Origin: Beroe forskalii
Lineage: Eukaryota; Ctenophora; Nuda; Beroida; Beroidae
DNA: 64,000 nt
Assembly (NCBI GenBank): GCA_011033025.1
Contig: WFMF01000065.1
Location: 310,001-374,000, forward strand
Reading direction: 5' to 3'
Shown here: piece after piece, positions 21,615-32,487 of the stretch
Position numbering within the stretch: position 1 is the stretch's first letter
How the letters are laid out: every line of letters begins with the position of its first letter
Notes under the pieces: generated by a model
What the model was told of the DNA's origin: nothing
Database searches by the model: none
Seen by the model: only the letters and a program-made list of their open reading frames with translations
Made by a program: the position numbers and the translations under genes

Positions 21615-22200
21615 AAGTATATGATCCTGAGAGAGTCTCCTTGATGCTGAGATAGTCTCCCTGATGTTGGGAGAGTCACCTTAATCCTGGGAGATTGTCT
21701 TTGATCCTGGGAGAGTCTCTCTGATCCTGAGAGAGTCTCTCTGATCCTGAGAGTCTCCTTGATCCTGAGAGAGTCTCCCTGATCAAAGGGAAGATTCTTT
21801 GATCCTGAGAGAGTCTTCTTGATCCTGAGAGAGTCTCTTTGATCCTGAGAGAGTCTCCTTGATCCTAGGGAAGACTCTATGATCCTCAGAAAGTCTCCCT
21901 GACCCTGAGAGAGTCTCCTGATCCTAGGGAAGACTCTATGATCCTGAGAGAGTTTCCTGATCCTAGGGAAGACTCTATGATCCTGAGAGAGTCTCCCTGA
22001 TCCCAAGGGAAGAACTCTGTGATCCTGAGAGAGTCTCCTTGATGCTGAGATAGTGTCCCTGATGTTGGGAGAGTCACCTTGATCCTGGGAGAGTCTCCTT
22101 GATCCTGGGAGAGTCTCCTTGATCCTGGGAAAGTCTCTTAGATCCTGGGAGAGTCTCTTTGATCCTGAGCTTGATCCCCAGAAGCTCAATCCCGGGAGAG
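21615..22200. repeat. Minisatellite, ~20-bp unit, long array
   Basis: About 27 units of 'tgatcctgagagagtctcc' and variants ('gatgctgagatagtctcc', 'gatcctagggaagactcta'). Same family as 10416-10687. Higher-order blocks recur, for example 'gtgatcctgagagagtctcc' followed by the gatgctgag variant near both 21617 and 22020. The open frames across it on both strands are not genes. Confidence 0.9.
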
Positions 22201-25200
22201 TCTCTGATCTAGAAGACCCGGTTTCTATGGGAACTCAATTGGAGGATTATAATAGGAGGAGTGTTTCATTAGTAATTTCACTCGATGAAAGATCAGTTTC
22301 TTTGTCATTAAATCTACTAGGCATTGATGAACCATGATTGTGAAGCTTTGGTTTAATGGATTAGGTATTCCGTATGGACATACCCCTCACTTCCCAAACA
22401 CGTATTGCTGACTACTCAATACTCATGACCAATCAGTGCGTGCGCTGATTGTCAGATTTCAATCGATTATCAACGTTTTTGAAAACTTTCGGTTGGTACT
22501 ACCCTCTTAATTTGGGTTCCTCGCAGCACTCAGTCCAACCTTTCCCTGGGTATGTTCAATAGAAGAGCTCGATATGCCTTGATACAAACTGCACTCAAGC
22601 AAGGGCGCCACAGATTTGCTATATTTCTCGACCTCTTGGCTCCACGACGTATGGTGATACTTTCGGCCTCTTAATTTCGTCACCCAGCGCAACTCTCCCG
22701 ACTAACTTCGGTAGAGCTTGATACGCCTCGAATTCCATGACTTAATAAGAGTCCAGCATATTCAGGACAGCAATAATATAAAATTCTTTTCATACTTAAT
22801 TGTTTCTACATCGCACGGGACTTGGAACCTCAGCTCTAACTGACTTTCACCTTCCCTCTACCCTCAGTCAAACTCATTAAGGTTATATCCAGGAGCCCTT
22901 ATCAAGACAAGGAAAAAGCGTATATTTTATATAGGCAACTTTAAATGGTTTCATCAACTCACAATATTCAACGCTAGTATGACGTCATCAATCCACCGTT
23001 TCAGACTCTAATAGTGACCTCATCCTCCCATTTATTAACCTTTGCTTTCCACGGCCTAACTTCCCTTTTCCGCTTTCCTAATACGCGTTGATACTGTTCG
23101 AGGAAGTCTCGTTTTCGTTTTCTCCCTTTGACCGATAGTAAAAATATAGACTTGGTTAAATTATATACTGGAAACTTTGGAGTTTTCTGTAATTTACACC
23201 GAGATTTTTGGATTCATTGTTCTAAATATTGAATATTTGTATCAAGGAATATATAAGTTATGCGTTATATAATTTACACGCTGTCGCGCTCTCGCTCTCG
23301 AAGAAAATTCAAAAATTTCAAACTATTTCAATTCGTAAACTTTATTTCAACAGTACGTGGACTACCAATAATTCGTATTTAAATATTAGTTAGCTACCGC
23401 TAATTTTCTGAAATTACCGATCATATTTTTCGTCAACTATATGAAAGGTCGATTTAGATCAGCAAAACGTTTTGTCCTCATGGCATTACATATTATATTA
23501 TGCTCATATGTGGCCCTGTAAACACGATTCATACTTTGGAAAACTGATAAATTCATGATTTTAACATATTTTTAAAGACAGATAAATTTAGCAGGGCATA
23601 CATTGAACAGCCAAAGGTCACGTCTTTTAACAAAGAGTCCCCTTGTAAACGAGTGACTACGGTCCAATTCGAAGAGAGTTTCTTTGACCAGTGATAAATT
23701 TAGTTCTATACTTTGGAATAATATTATCTCCATGATCATCTCCATCGTTTGTTTGTCAAATTTGGCCCCAAGTTTGAGATTTGGAGCAAATTTCACGTTC
23801 ATTTCACGAAGAATTAGCGTTACTTCACTATACTGAATCTTGGCGTCGGTTTAGGGCCTTTATATAGTTGCTATGGGCTCGACCAATTGCAGGACACGGG
23901 ATGATTCGTATGAAGCTGCGCGCTGATAGTAGTCATAGTAACGGGCGTTGGGGAAACTGATATACTGTCAATAACTCAATAATGCTGAAGGAATTCAATG
24001 AACAGTGACCATTTGAGCAGTCTGTGTCACCCTTGAAAGCTGCTGATCAAGGCTCTTATGTCATGTTGCAGTGATCGGTCTGTGTCACCGGGCTCATGAG
24101 AGCTGATGAAGGCTGCCCAGGATCATGGCTGATCAGTGCTCATGGCTGCTCAGATCTCAGTGCCATGTCTCATGTCGTATGCCCTGAGAAATCGTGTCTC
24201 ATGTCGTATGCTTTTAGTCGTTTTCTTGCGAGTTGCGCATGTCGTATGCCTAGAGAGCTCATGACTCATGCTTTCAGGGCTCATGGCTCATACCGTGTGC
24301 CTTGAAAACTCATGTCCATATTAAAACAGTTTAACAAGTTCATATTGCTTCGTCTATACTGATATATTTTCTGATTTATATATTAGCTTAGCCAAAGGTC
24401 CATTGCCCATTGATCAATCTGCGTGCGATTTGACCATAAACTCGCGCGCTGATTGGTCAATGTCCATCTGATTTCTGGTCTGTGTATGTGAGTTTTCTAA
24501 CCCTCGTTCCAGTCTCTGCGAGCAGAGAGTGGTATTGAAAGGATCCATGACTGCAGTTAGAACAGTCACCAGTAGCTTAGGAGAGTCGTCAGTCGTAAGT
24601 CATAAGTCAGAGGTAGCAGTCATAGGGAAGCGGATGGAGGAGCGAGCCAGTTGTTAAAAGTGACAATATTTGATGCTTTTGTTCTATCATGTTTTGTTGA
24701 ACATGATTTTATGACACTTTCCAACTTCCTTCGTATTAGTTGTATCAGTCAAATGTGCCCTTCGGGGTTTTCAATCAATCAATCAATCATTCAATCATTC
24801 GTTTTGTAGTCTGTTAGCGGCGTTAGAGTTAGAATTCTCTAATAATTTCATGCGCACTCCGTCAGCTGATAATTGTACATGCTCCTGTAAATTATAGGGA
24901 TAATTAGAGAGTACAATAATCAGCAGCACCCGGTATAATATGGTCCTCATGTTGTAGACACCTAGTCTAGTGTCTAGTATATCTGTCAATATAATCTAAC
25001 ACAGCCTGAGCTGTCTTAGGAGCCTTTATTTTCTGTCATATGAGCCTTTAGTTTGAACTGTGTTTTGTCGTCTGTTTTTACTTTTTTGACATTATCCTCC
25101 TTCCTTTTGAGTGGCCACTTTGCAAGTTTTCACAATTATTCTGTGGTGTTCCTTATAAAAGTCATTTTTACAGTCCCAGAGGCCATTGCATTGGAACTCT

Positions 25201-25535
25201 TAGATGCTGCCTCTCTCTTTCTTACTCTCATTGAGATGTAAATTCTGAATTAAGATGTAAATTCTGAAATCCTGAGCATATTTAAATTACCAAACACATC
25301 TCCAGCAATCCTAGCTTCTTTTGAATTAATCTTTTAGTGCCACTCACGAATTCTTCTTTCCACTTCTCACCCTGTCGGCGTCACGTGACTGTATGTATAG
25401 ATCAGTGTCCCAGTACCACGTGACCATGTCACGTGATTTGCACGTGCGCGCGGCGCTGCTCACCTCTCTTCAGAGATACATATCCGCGAGAGATAGAGCC
25501 TTCTTTTGGTCGCGCGCACAACACTCTCCTGATTA
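22201..25535. other. Gene-poor region with promoter-like motifs
   Basis: No coding exon recognised. It carries one paired-CRE module (22980), inverted CCAAT-type pairs (22428-22450, 23880-23926), a single 'gcgcgctgattgg' (24443) and short 'catgtcgtatgcc' repeats at 24160-24260. CACGTGAC E-boxes cluster at 25381-25440. Confidence 0.4.
22980..23022 (+). promoter_or_regulatory. Paired CRE-like module, copy 1
   Basis: TGACGTCA at 22980 and TGACCTCA at 23015, 35 bp start to start. After the first octamer the sequence continues 'tcaatccacc', as in the other copies. A TATA-like stretch 'tatattttatatagg' lies about 60 bp upstream. Confidence 0.45.
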
Positions 25536-25576
25536 TGACGTCATTATCACGTTAACATGGAGTGTTAATGACGTCA
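25536..25576 (-). promoter_or_regulatory. Paired CRE module, copy 2
   Basis: TGACGTCATTATCA at 25536 and TTAATGACGTCA ending 25576, 33 bp start to start. The two halves are inverted repeats of each other. 'gttatatattatg' follows about 55 bp downstream on the plus strand. It reads in the opposite direction to copies 1, 3 and 6 when aligned. Confidence 0.5.
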
Positions 25577-25679
25577 CTTTGCCTACTCTATTCTCACGCT
25601 CCCTTTAATTACCCCCTCTCAGATCCCTAGTGTTATATATTATGAGAGAGGAGCATATACAATGGAGCATGCTGCTTGT

Positions 25680-25842
25680 GCCTTATCACCCCTCCTCCTC
25701 CTCCTCCTTCTCCTCCTCCTTCTCCTCCTCCTTCTCCTCCTCCTCCTCCTTCTCCTTTTTCTACGCCTTTTCCTCCTCCTTCTCCTCCTCCTCCTCCTCC
25801 TCCTTCTCCTCCTACTCCTCCTTCTCCTCCTCCTCCTCCGAG
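25680..25842. repeat. (CTCCTT)n / (TCC)n microsatellite
   Basis: A pyrimidine-only tract of about 160 bp, mostly CTCCTT and TCC repeats, with one interruption ('tttttctacgcc') near 25756. Open frames rich in Ser, Pro or Gly across it are artefacts. Confidence 0.93.
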
Positions 25843-26365
25843 ATTTTCCTGCGCGGATTTTATCTGAGATTCCATGTTCTTATTCCAGGTTATAACTTTC
25901 ACTTATTACTTATACCTTTTTTTCTAAGATTTTAAGCATCTACTCCAGATTCTATTTTGGATTTTATCTGAGATTTTAATAAGCTTTAACTCCTGATTTC
26001 ACTTTGGGTTTGTCTCTATATTAGCTGGGCGTAATTTTCAGGATATGACTTACTTTTACTTTATTTTTTGCGTTTTTAGACGACACTTTAACCACGCTTT
26101 CGTTTTAAATAACGTCTTACACCGTCTTTAGCTTTTTACTCGGAATTTTGAATCGCACCGTTCAATTTTCACTCTAACTCTTCACTTTTAAGGAGTTAAA
26201 AACTTTGACGTTTTATTTACTTGCGTCTTTAGATAAGTTACTGTGCACATTATATAATACTGGATATGTTCTGCTTTTAGGGGAGCCTGTGAGTACGGCC
26301 CTGTCCTCTGTGTCTTGCAGTCCTAAACTTAATGGAAGATTGTTGAGGGAAATAAACACAATATA

Positions 26366-26408
26366 TGACGTCATCAATTCACCTCTCAAAACCCTGATGA
26401 TTTCGTCA
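26366..26408 (+). promoter_or_regulatory. Paired CRE-like module, copy 3
   Basis: TGACGTCA at 26366 and the degenerate partner TTTCGTCA at 26401, again 35 bp apart, with 'tcaattcacc' after the first octamer as in copy 1. Confidence 0.4.
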
Positions 26409-26523
26409 CCGGCACCAGTCTACATAACGCGTGTCTCCGCACGTCAAACGTTATCTTTTCAGAATAAACGACAGTCAGATCGAACATTATAAATAGTATA
26501 ATATGTAATGCAGATATATATTC

Positions 26524-26941
26524 CATATCGTCACCTACAAGCTAGAAGGTCTTAAGTGCACTTAAGACCTTTTCTAGATCTCTGCAGGAGTACCTTCCAA
26601 GGGCTCAGTCGGACCTCCTCAAACGATCTTTGTACTTCTATCACCGTTTAATTCCAATTTATTCACTTTTATCTAAAAGGACTTAAATTGGCTTAAAACC
26701 TTTTTGCGATATTTCACTGGACCTATTCCGAAAAACAGAAAGGACTTACATCAACATAAGACCTTTTGTCATCATATGTTAACATGTTATATAGTATTTT
26801 AGGAAATCATCAATAAAAAGCATAAAGGTCTTAAGTTAACTTAAGGCATTCTGCTGATTTTTTGTTCAAAATTGTTTTTCTGCGATATCTCAAAAGTACA
26901 AACATACACATAAGACCTTTTAGCTTGTAGGTGACGATATG
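26524..26941. mobile_element. 418-bp TIR element made of palindromic units
   Basis: Ends are inverted repeats: 'catatcgtcacctacaagct' at 26524-26543 and its exact complement at 26922-26941. Inside are four spaced units built on AAGGTCTTA...TAAGACCTT, for example 'aaggtcttaagtgcactt' followed by 'aagacctt' near 26547, then 26678, 26739 and 26823. 'atat' flanks both ends. No coding capacity; most likely a MITE. Confidence 0.7.
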
Positions 26942-26985
26942 TACAAAACATTTAATAATATGTCATCCAGGCTATTCTTGCTGCG

Positions 26986-27075
26986 TGTAATTGGGTAATT
27001 GGGTGCATGTAATTGGGTAATTAGGTGCATGTAATTGGGTAATTGGGTGCATGTAATTGGGTGCATGTAATTGAC
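26986..27075. repeat. Short tandem array
   Basis: Alternating 'taattgggtaattgggtgcatg' variants, four to five units (unit about 22-24 bp). Confidence 0.8.
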
Positions 27076-27179
27076 TGTAAGAGAGGAGCCCTGGTCCACC
27101 AGGACAAAGGGCATTCCCAGGAGTAATCTCTGAGTAGTAAGTAATCGTTTTAAAAGCTCCTGGTACATCGTGTATTGGA

Positions 27180-27925
27180 GACTCTCTCCCTGAGACCTTT
27201 GTGCGGAGTTTTTAAGAACAGAGCTGTGCGGAGTCCCAGACTCCCCCCCCCCTAAAAACCTCTGACTCCCTGGTCTGAGAACATAGCTCCCTCTCCTGAG
27301 ACCTCTGTGCGGAGTCTCTGGGTCCTCTGTGTGGAGCTCTGAGACTTCTGTGCGGAGTCCTGAGACCTCTGCGCGGAGTTGAGAGTTCTGAGACCTCTGC
27401 GCGGATTCTCAGGGCTCTGTGCGGACTTTCTAAGAACTGAGCTCCCTCATTACCAAGCTCCTGAGACCTCCGTGCGGAGTCCTGAGACCTCTGTGCGGAG
27501 TCCTGAGACCTCTGTGTGGAGACCTGAGACCTCTGCGCGGAGTTGAGAGTTCTGAGACCTCTGCGCGGATTCTCAGGGCTCTGTGCGGATTTTCTCAGAA
27601 CAGAGCTCCCTCATTACCAAGCTCCTGAGACCTCTGTGCGGAGTCCTGAGACCTCTGTGCGGAGTCCCTCCTGAGATCTCTGTGCGGAGTCCCTCCTGAG
27701 ACCTGCACTGTACAGAGTTTCTCAGAACCCTGACACAGCTTCTTGAGACCCGCACTGTGCGGAGTCTCAGAACAGAGCGCTCTGATTACCAATCTCCTGA
27801 GACCTCTCTGCGGAGTCCCTGCAGTGTACGGAGTTTCTCAGAACCTTGACACGGCTCCCTTGAACTAGGAAGAGTCCGTTGTGTGCGGAGTCTATAAGGA
27901 CAGAGCTCCCTCATTACCAAGCTCC
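27180..27925. repeat. Degenerate minisatellite GAGACCTCTGTGCGGAGT
   Basis: More than 20 units of about 20-25 bp built on 'gagacctctgtgcggagt', alternating with 'cagaacagagctccctcatt'. A higher-order block of about 165 bp recurs (27440-27600 resembles 27300-27440 and 27600-27760). No protein. Confidence 0.88.
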
Positions 27926-27926
27926 T

Positions 27927-27973
27927 GAAGGATGCGTCCATTAACTTTCTGAAAGTTAATGGTCGCATCCTTC
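27927..27973. repeat. 23-bp-stem hairpin
   Basis: 'gaaggatgcgtccattaact' with 'ttc' is followed by one T and then its reverse complement with a single mismatch. Near-zero loop. It lies directly after the minisatellite. Confidence 0.8.
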
Positions 27974-30900
27974 ATAGTTCATTTAGCTGTCCTCCCGGAA
28001 AAACTACTAAAAGGCCACGTTTACGAACTTTAATAGTTTACTTCTATAGTTTAAAGACTTTGTTTGCTCTGCCTTGCGAGATATAATGCCTTTGTTTGAT
28101 GTTGTTACTTGAGGTTTTTAATGCTTTAAACCGCGCACGTCACAAAAGGCTGCATTTTTATACTCCAAAGCTCCTGTGTTTGCTCAAAAAGACAGACTGT
28201 ATTAAGTATTTGATAGTTATGATTTCTCGTTTTGTTTTATCTCTCTGGACCAAACAATGCTATTATATACGACTCGTTCTTGGAAATGTTGGACATCTGC
28301 GTCGAGAAAAGGAACCGAGATCTGTGCAAAATCTGGATAGTTATATTTCCGTCAATTGTCCGGATCTTAATAACATCGCATTGTGATGCCTCTGATTTCT
28401 TGCGCTCGGAGAAGGGCTGCGCGTCACCAACTTACCATCCCAAAACTTGACCATGACGCCTGTCTCTCTCACATTTCTCAGGTCTGAGTTCGAACACGCA
28501 TAAATCGTGAAACCCCCGAATGTCTCCTAGCACGTAGTACATCACTAGTCTGACGAGTGATATAAAGCCTCATTACCTCATTAACTCGTTAACTCATGCT
28601 AGGTATTGACGCTGCGCGCGGACTGTGCGCGGCGCACTGTGACGTGTTTATCAGGGGGTTTGGATGGTATCTTGGTGACGTTTTAGCGCCTATGTCTGTG
28701 CGCGCGGAGTTTTTGATGGAGTATATTGATGCGCTGTTTTACGCGCTGTAAAAACACAAGTTTTTGTAAAGTTGTGTAAGGACATGTTGTGTACGTAGAA
28801 CACAGTAGTTGTTTGCATTGTGTATGGGGATATAGACAGTCTATTGTGGTGGGATTGTTTAGGATTCCTGTTGTTATTGATTCGGTGCCGCGCGCGCAGA
28901 ATAGGCGCGGAGTTGTCATGGTAACGCTCCATTGTAAGCTCTGATAATGACGTCACGCTTATTCGTCTATTTCTGCAGAACTTGGAAGTCGAGCGTTCTA
29001 TTATTATTATGATTTTGTCTCTGTTATGACACACTACTGCAGCGACGAATGCCCTTTAAGTTCTGTAATCGCTTTGAATCATTTAAATTGACTTTAAATG
29101 GATTTCCTATTGAAGGATCATCAAGCAGTGCACTGCACTTGTCTATTTCCATCATTTCTCAGTTCCTCCCCGGTCTTGCGTCCTTATTCTTAAAAACTTC
29201 ACTTATTTACGTTTATTATTAACTCCGCGAGCCGCGTGCTCAACCGTTTGCTATTTTTCTTGGAGCGCATTGGCTGTTGATCCTGGGATAAGAATTACAA
29301 CCCGAACCACTGTAAACTCTGTTTACAATCCGAACCACGCTTACGAATACTACGCGAACTCTCATTTGAGCTTGGAAAATTCACCTTGAGCTGCGATGCA
29401 AGGATTCTCCCTAAATTCCACCACAGGTTTTAATGAGGAATTTACCTGCCCTATAATCCCTGATGAAGTCACCAAATCACCATTCTAATCCCTGATGATT
29501 ACGACTTTCACGGTCGCGTATAGTCCGTTTATATGAACGCAAGTGCTAGCCGTAATTCCTAATATGAAACGTTTATATAATATAAATATATTCCGTTTAT
29601 ACAGATGCCAGATTGCCAATGGGGAAGCATTGAGACAAAAGCTAAACTTGCTAATTCGACTTAAGAGACGGTCTTAAAGCGGACTATTACGCTAAACTCA
29701 ATATATCACTAAATATCCCACGTTTAGCGGAACACTACGTCTTATCGACGGCGTAAATCCACGCCACGTGCAGCGATTGATCAATCAGATCGCAGCATTT
29801 GCAAGCTCCTGATGCCCTGATTGGCCAGCTCATGTCGTCCTGCGGGTAAGCTAATCTCGCCTGGTTTAGTGGATGGTGGTAGGGCGTTATTCTGTTATAC
29901 GTGCGTTGTGTGACGTCACGCGGTTACCAATTATCAGTTGGCGTTTGAGAAATCACTTGTGCTGTTTGGTAGCCGCCTGCAAGGGTCTTATTGAGTGTTG
30001 CTCGTGGTTATACGGTCTAATTAATATAAAACTTCGAAATGTCGCGTTTAGAATATGGGATTAGTTCCTGATCGCCTTTGCCTCGTTAATTGTCGAGTTT
30101 ATACCACCTTCTCTAGTAGTGGTAGATAGCCCACTGAGCCCAAATCTGGCGTTTTTTTGTCGCTGATTATATAGGAACGCACCAATGTGGTTCTTGCAAT
30201 TTCTGTCAAAATGGCAATTACCACTTTTATCAACGAAAAGTGCGTTTAGGCTTGACCGATCAACGTGCAAGATCCGAACGATACTGCGCGGCGCGCGCCG
30301 ATAATTCAAATTGGTTGAGGCCTCCTCTGCTCTGGGGTGAATATACACTCTCTGCCTCTGGTTCATTCCTGTGCAAGCGTTTTACTAGAACAAGGGAGAA
30401 ACTTCCCTCTCTTGTGTTATCTAGAACTCTGCGAGTTGTCGTGTTCTAGATAGCATTAAAACCTGTAGAAACGTGAACAGTTTCAATATAATAATTTACA
30501 TATATATTGACCGTCGTCCTTTCAACTAGCTCTGTAAGTTTGTCATGTCAAATATTTGCCACTATCCTCTAGCTGTTGAGAGACTTATTATGTTACGACT
30601 CTCCCTATATAACTGCAGAGCCATCTTGGGTAAAAATATAGATAGTGGATTGGAGAATATATTTATATATATTTTGAACTATGAAGGTCCACGTTTTTAG
30701 GTCACTTCACACATACTGTTATACCCTCCACTTCATTTTGTGGAGGGTTTTGTCACCTGTCCCAGTGTTTTCAGACGCGCACAACAACATGCCGACTGGG
30801 CTGGATATGCTATATAGACTGGAAATAAGGGGCTGCAGACCCGTCTTTAATCCAGATCCTCCAGCCCTTTGTAGGTTATTCCCAGTGCTGAGTCCCACGC

Positions 30901-32487
30901 CTAACCTCTCTAATGCTAAAAGGGGGATGGTAATAGAACCTATCAAAGGATCAGGCATTGTGCTCTGGAGAATACCTACCTTTGATGTGCCCGATGTGGG
31001 AATGGTTGCTAGCTGAACAGAGTGGTAGATGCGCCTTACCCACAGCACTTCATGGCTCCAATCGGCGCGAGTTTTCATACAAATCTTGCGCGCTGATAGG
31101 TCAGTTCACTCCGCACAGTGGGTAAACTTCATCTGTGATTGTTCCGCGGAGCTGATTAGAGTAGGAATGATTGCGGAGTAGTAGGATTGATTGCGGAGTA
31201 CTGAGATTGCGTGCGGAGTGTAATGTGCTAAGTGGATGCTGTGTGAGCATATGTTAGACAGCATATGATAATAATCATTAAGTAGATAACGACATGCTTC
31301 CCACTTGGGAGATTACACGAATATACAGGGTTGTGATGACGTCATTATCATGGCTCAACGTAGTGTGTTGATGACGTCACACCACCTATTTCCCTCTCTT
31401 GGGGTAGGTAATATATACCTTCGTGCATTACTCGATTAATAAAGTACAGTCTAATCCACATTTCACTGAGTATTATTAATCTAGCGTCCGCGTACAGTTG
31501 TCTCTCCGTATTATTATTAATCCCGCTGCTTCGAAACATATAATATATTGCTTATAATCAGGCTTTCCTAGTTGTGGCTTCCCTTGTGAGCCAATAGGTT
31601 CAGCATCTCTCACTGACTCGCAAGCTGGAATTCTACTATTCCTCTGGTTTTTGCCCCATTTTAAACGTGCGCGCAAGTGCATTTATTCGTTTTTGTGACT
31701 TTTGTTGAGTAAATATAGCAAATGGTGCGCACATAACGCAAACAGGGTCGCGTGACACGTGCGATAAACTGTTATTTCAAACTCCATTTGCTAAAATGTC
31801 TAAACCTTTCTCATTCTGAGAAGAATAAATTTGTGATTCTGCGTAAATTATGGATACTGCACTGCGACTTATTAAATAAGTTTTTGAAGTAGTAATGGGC
31901 AACGAAACTACGAAAAAAGATGAAAATATTGCGGTAAATTACAGAGTTATGCCGCAGAGTCGCTGTATCCATAATTCACGCAGAATCCCACATACATTAG
32001 GACATATTTCATTATTTCGAATTTTGCTATCAGATATAGCCGCGCTTATCGTCTATAACAAGTTCAGATTATTAACATGGTAGATTGAAGATTTAACCGT
32101 GGATCAAACTCATCATATAACCATGGCAACGGTGGACACCAGAAAAAGTAAATTTATAGGTACTGAATTCTGTGTAGTGGAAATAAGTGTAATTTAAAAT
32201 TTATGCTGGTTTTGGAAAGTAGTAATGCAAAGTAGAATTTCTCATGGATCATGGATTTCTGATGAGATTTAATGATTCAGCTTTCAAATGATTTCTCCCT
32301 CATCCCTGCATGTCCCTGCTACTGTATGTCTGTATTTCCATCCCCTCTCCCATCCATAATACTCCCCTTCTCCTCACTTTCTGACAACGATAATCGCATG
32401 ATTTTCAAACGCCTATCTGTTATTAAACATTCTCATATCATTCAATGTTTTTTCAACCTTTCCTCCTAAATCCGTGGCTTGTTTCAG
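27974..32487. other. Gene-poor region; possible EF-hand gene 5' end
   Basis: I recognise no exon here, although the EF-hand gene must begin upstream of its first visible exon at 32488. Noted items: a CRE at 28948, a CCAAT-type 'ctgattggcc' at 29818, small hairpins at 30400-30430 and 30723-30748 (CCCTCCAC/GTGGAGGG), and a possible SINE-like body at 30780-31060. Open frames at 28096-28450, 30061-30366 and 30719-31078 show no family features. Confidence 0.4.
31337..31379 (-). promoter_or_regulatory. Paired CRE module, copy 4
   Basis: Two perfect TGACGTCA octamers at 31337 and 31372, 35 bp apart. 'taatatatacc' begins 28 bp after the second. An inverted CCAAT-type pair (31057 and 31088) lies about 280 bp before it. 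Confidence 0.55.

Noticed and set aside
21605..22189. 194-codon minus-strand frame with SQDQGDSLRI repeats
   Set aside because: Product of the ~20-bp minisatellite; similar frames occur in other registers and at 10.4 kb.
25630..25935. Ser/Pro/Gly/Leu homopolymer frames
   Set aside because: Six-base microsatellite read in several frames.
28096..28450. Two overlapping plus-strand frames
   Set aside because: Unremarkable composition, different frames overlap, no similarity recognised.
30719..31078. 119-codon minus-strand frame and plus-strand counterpart
   Set aside because: No domain, no splice context; the segment looks more like a SINE-type repeat, which I also could not confirm.
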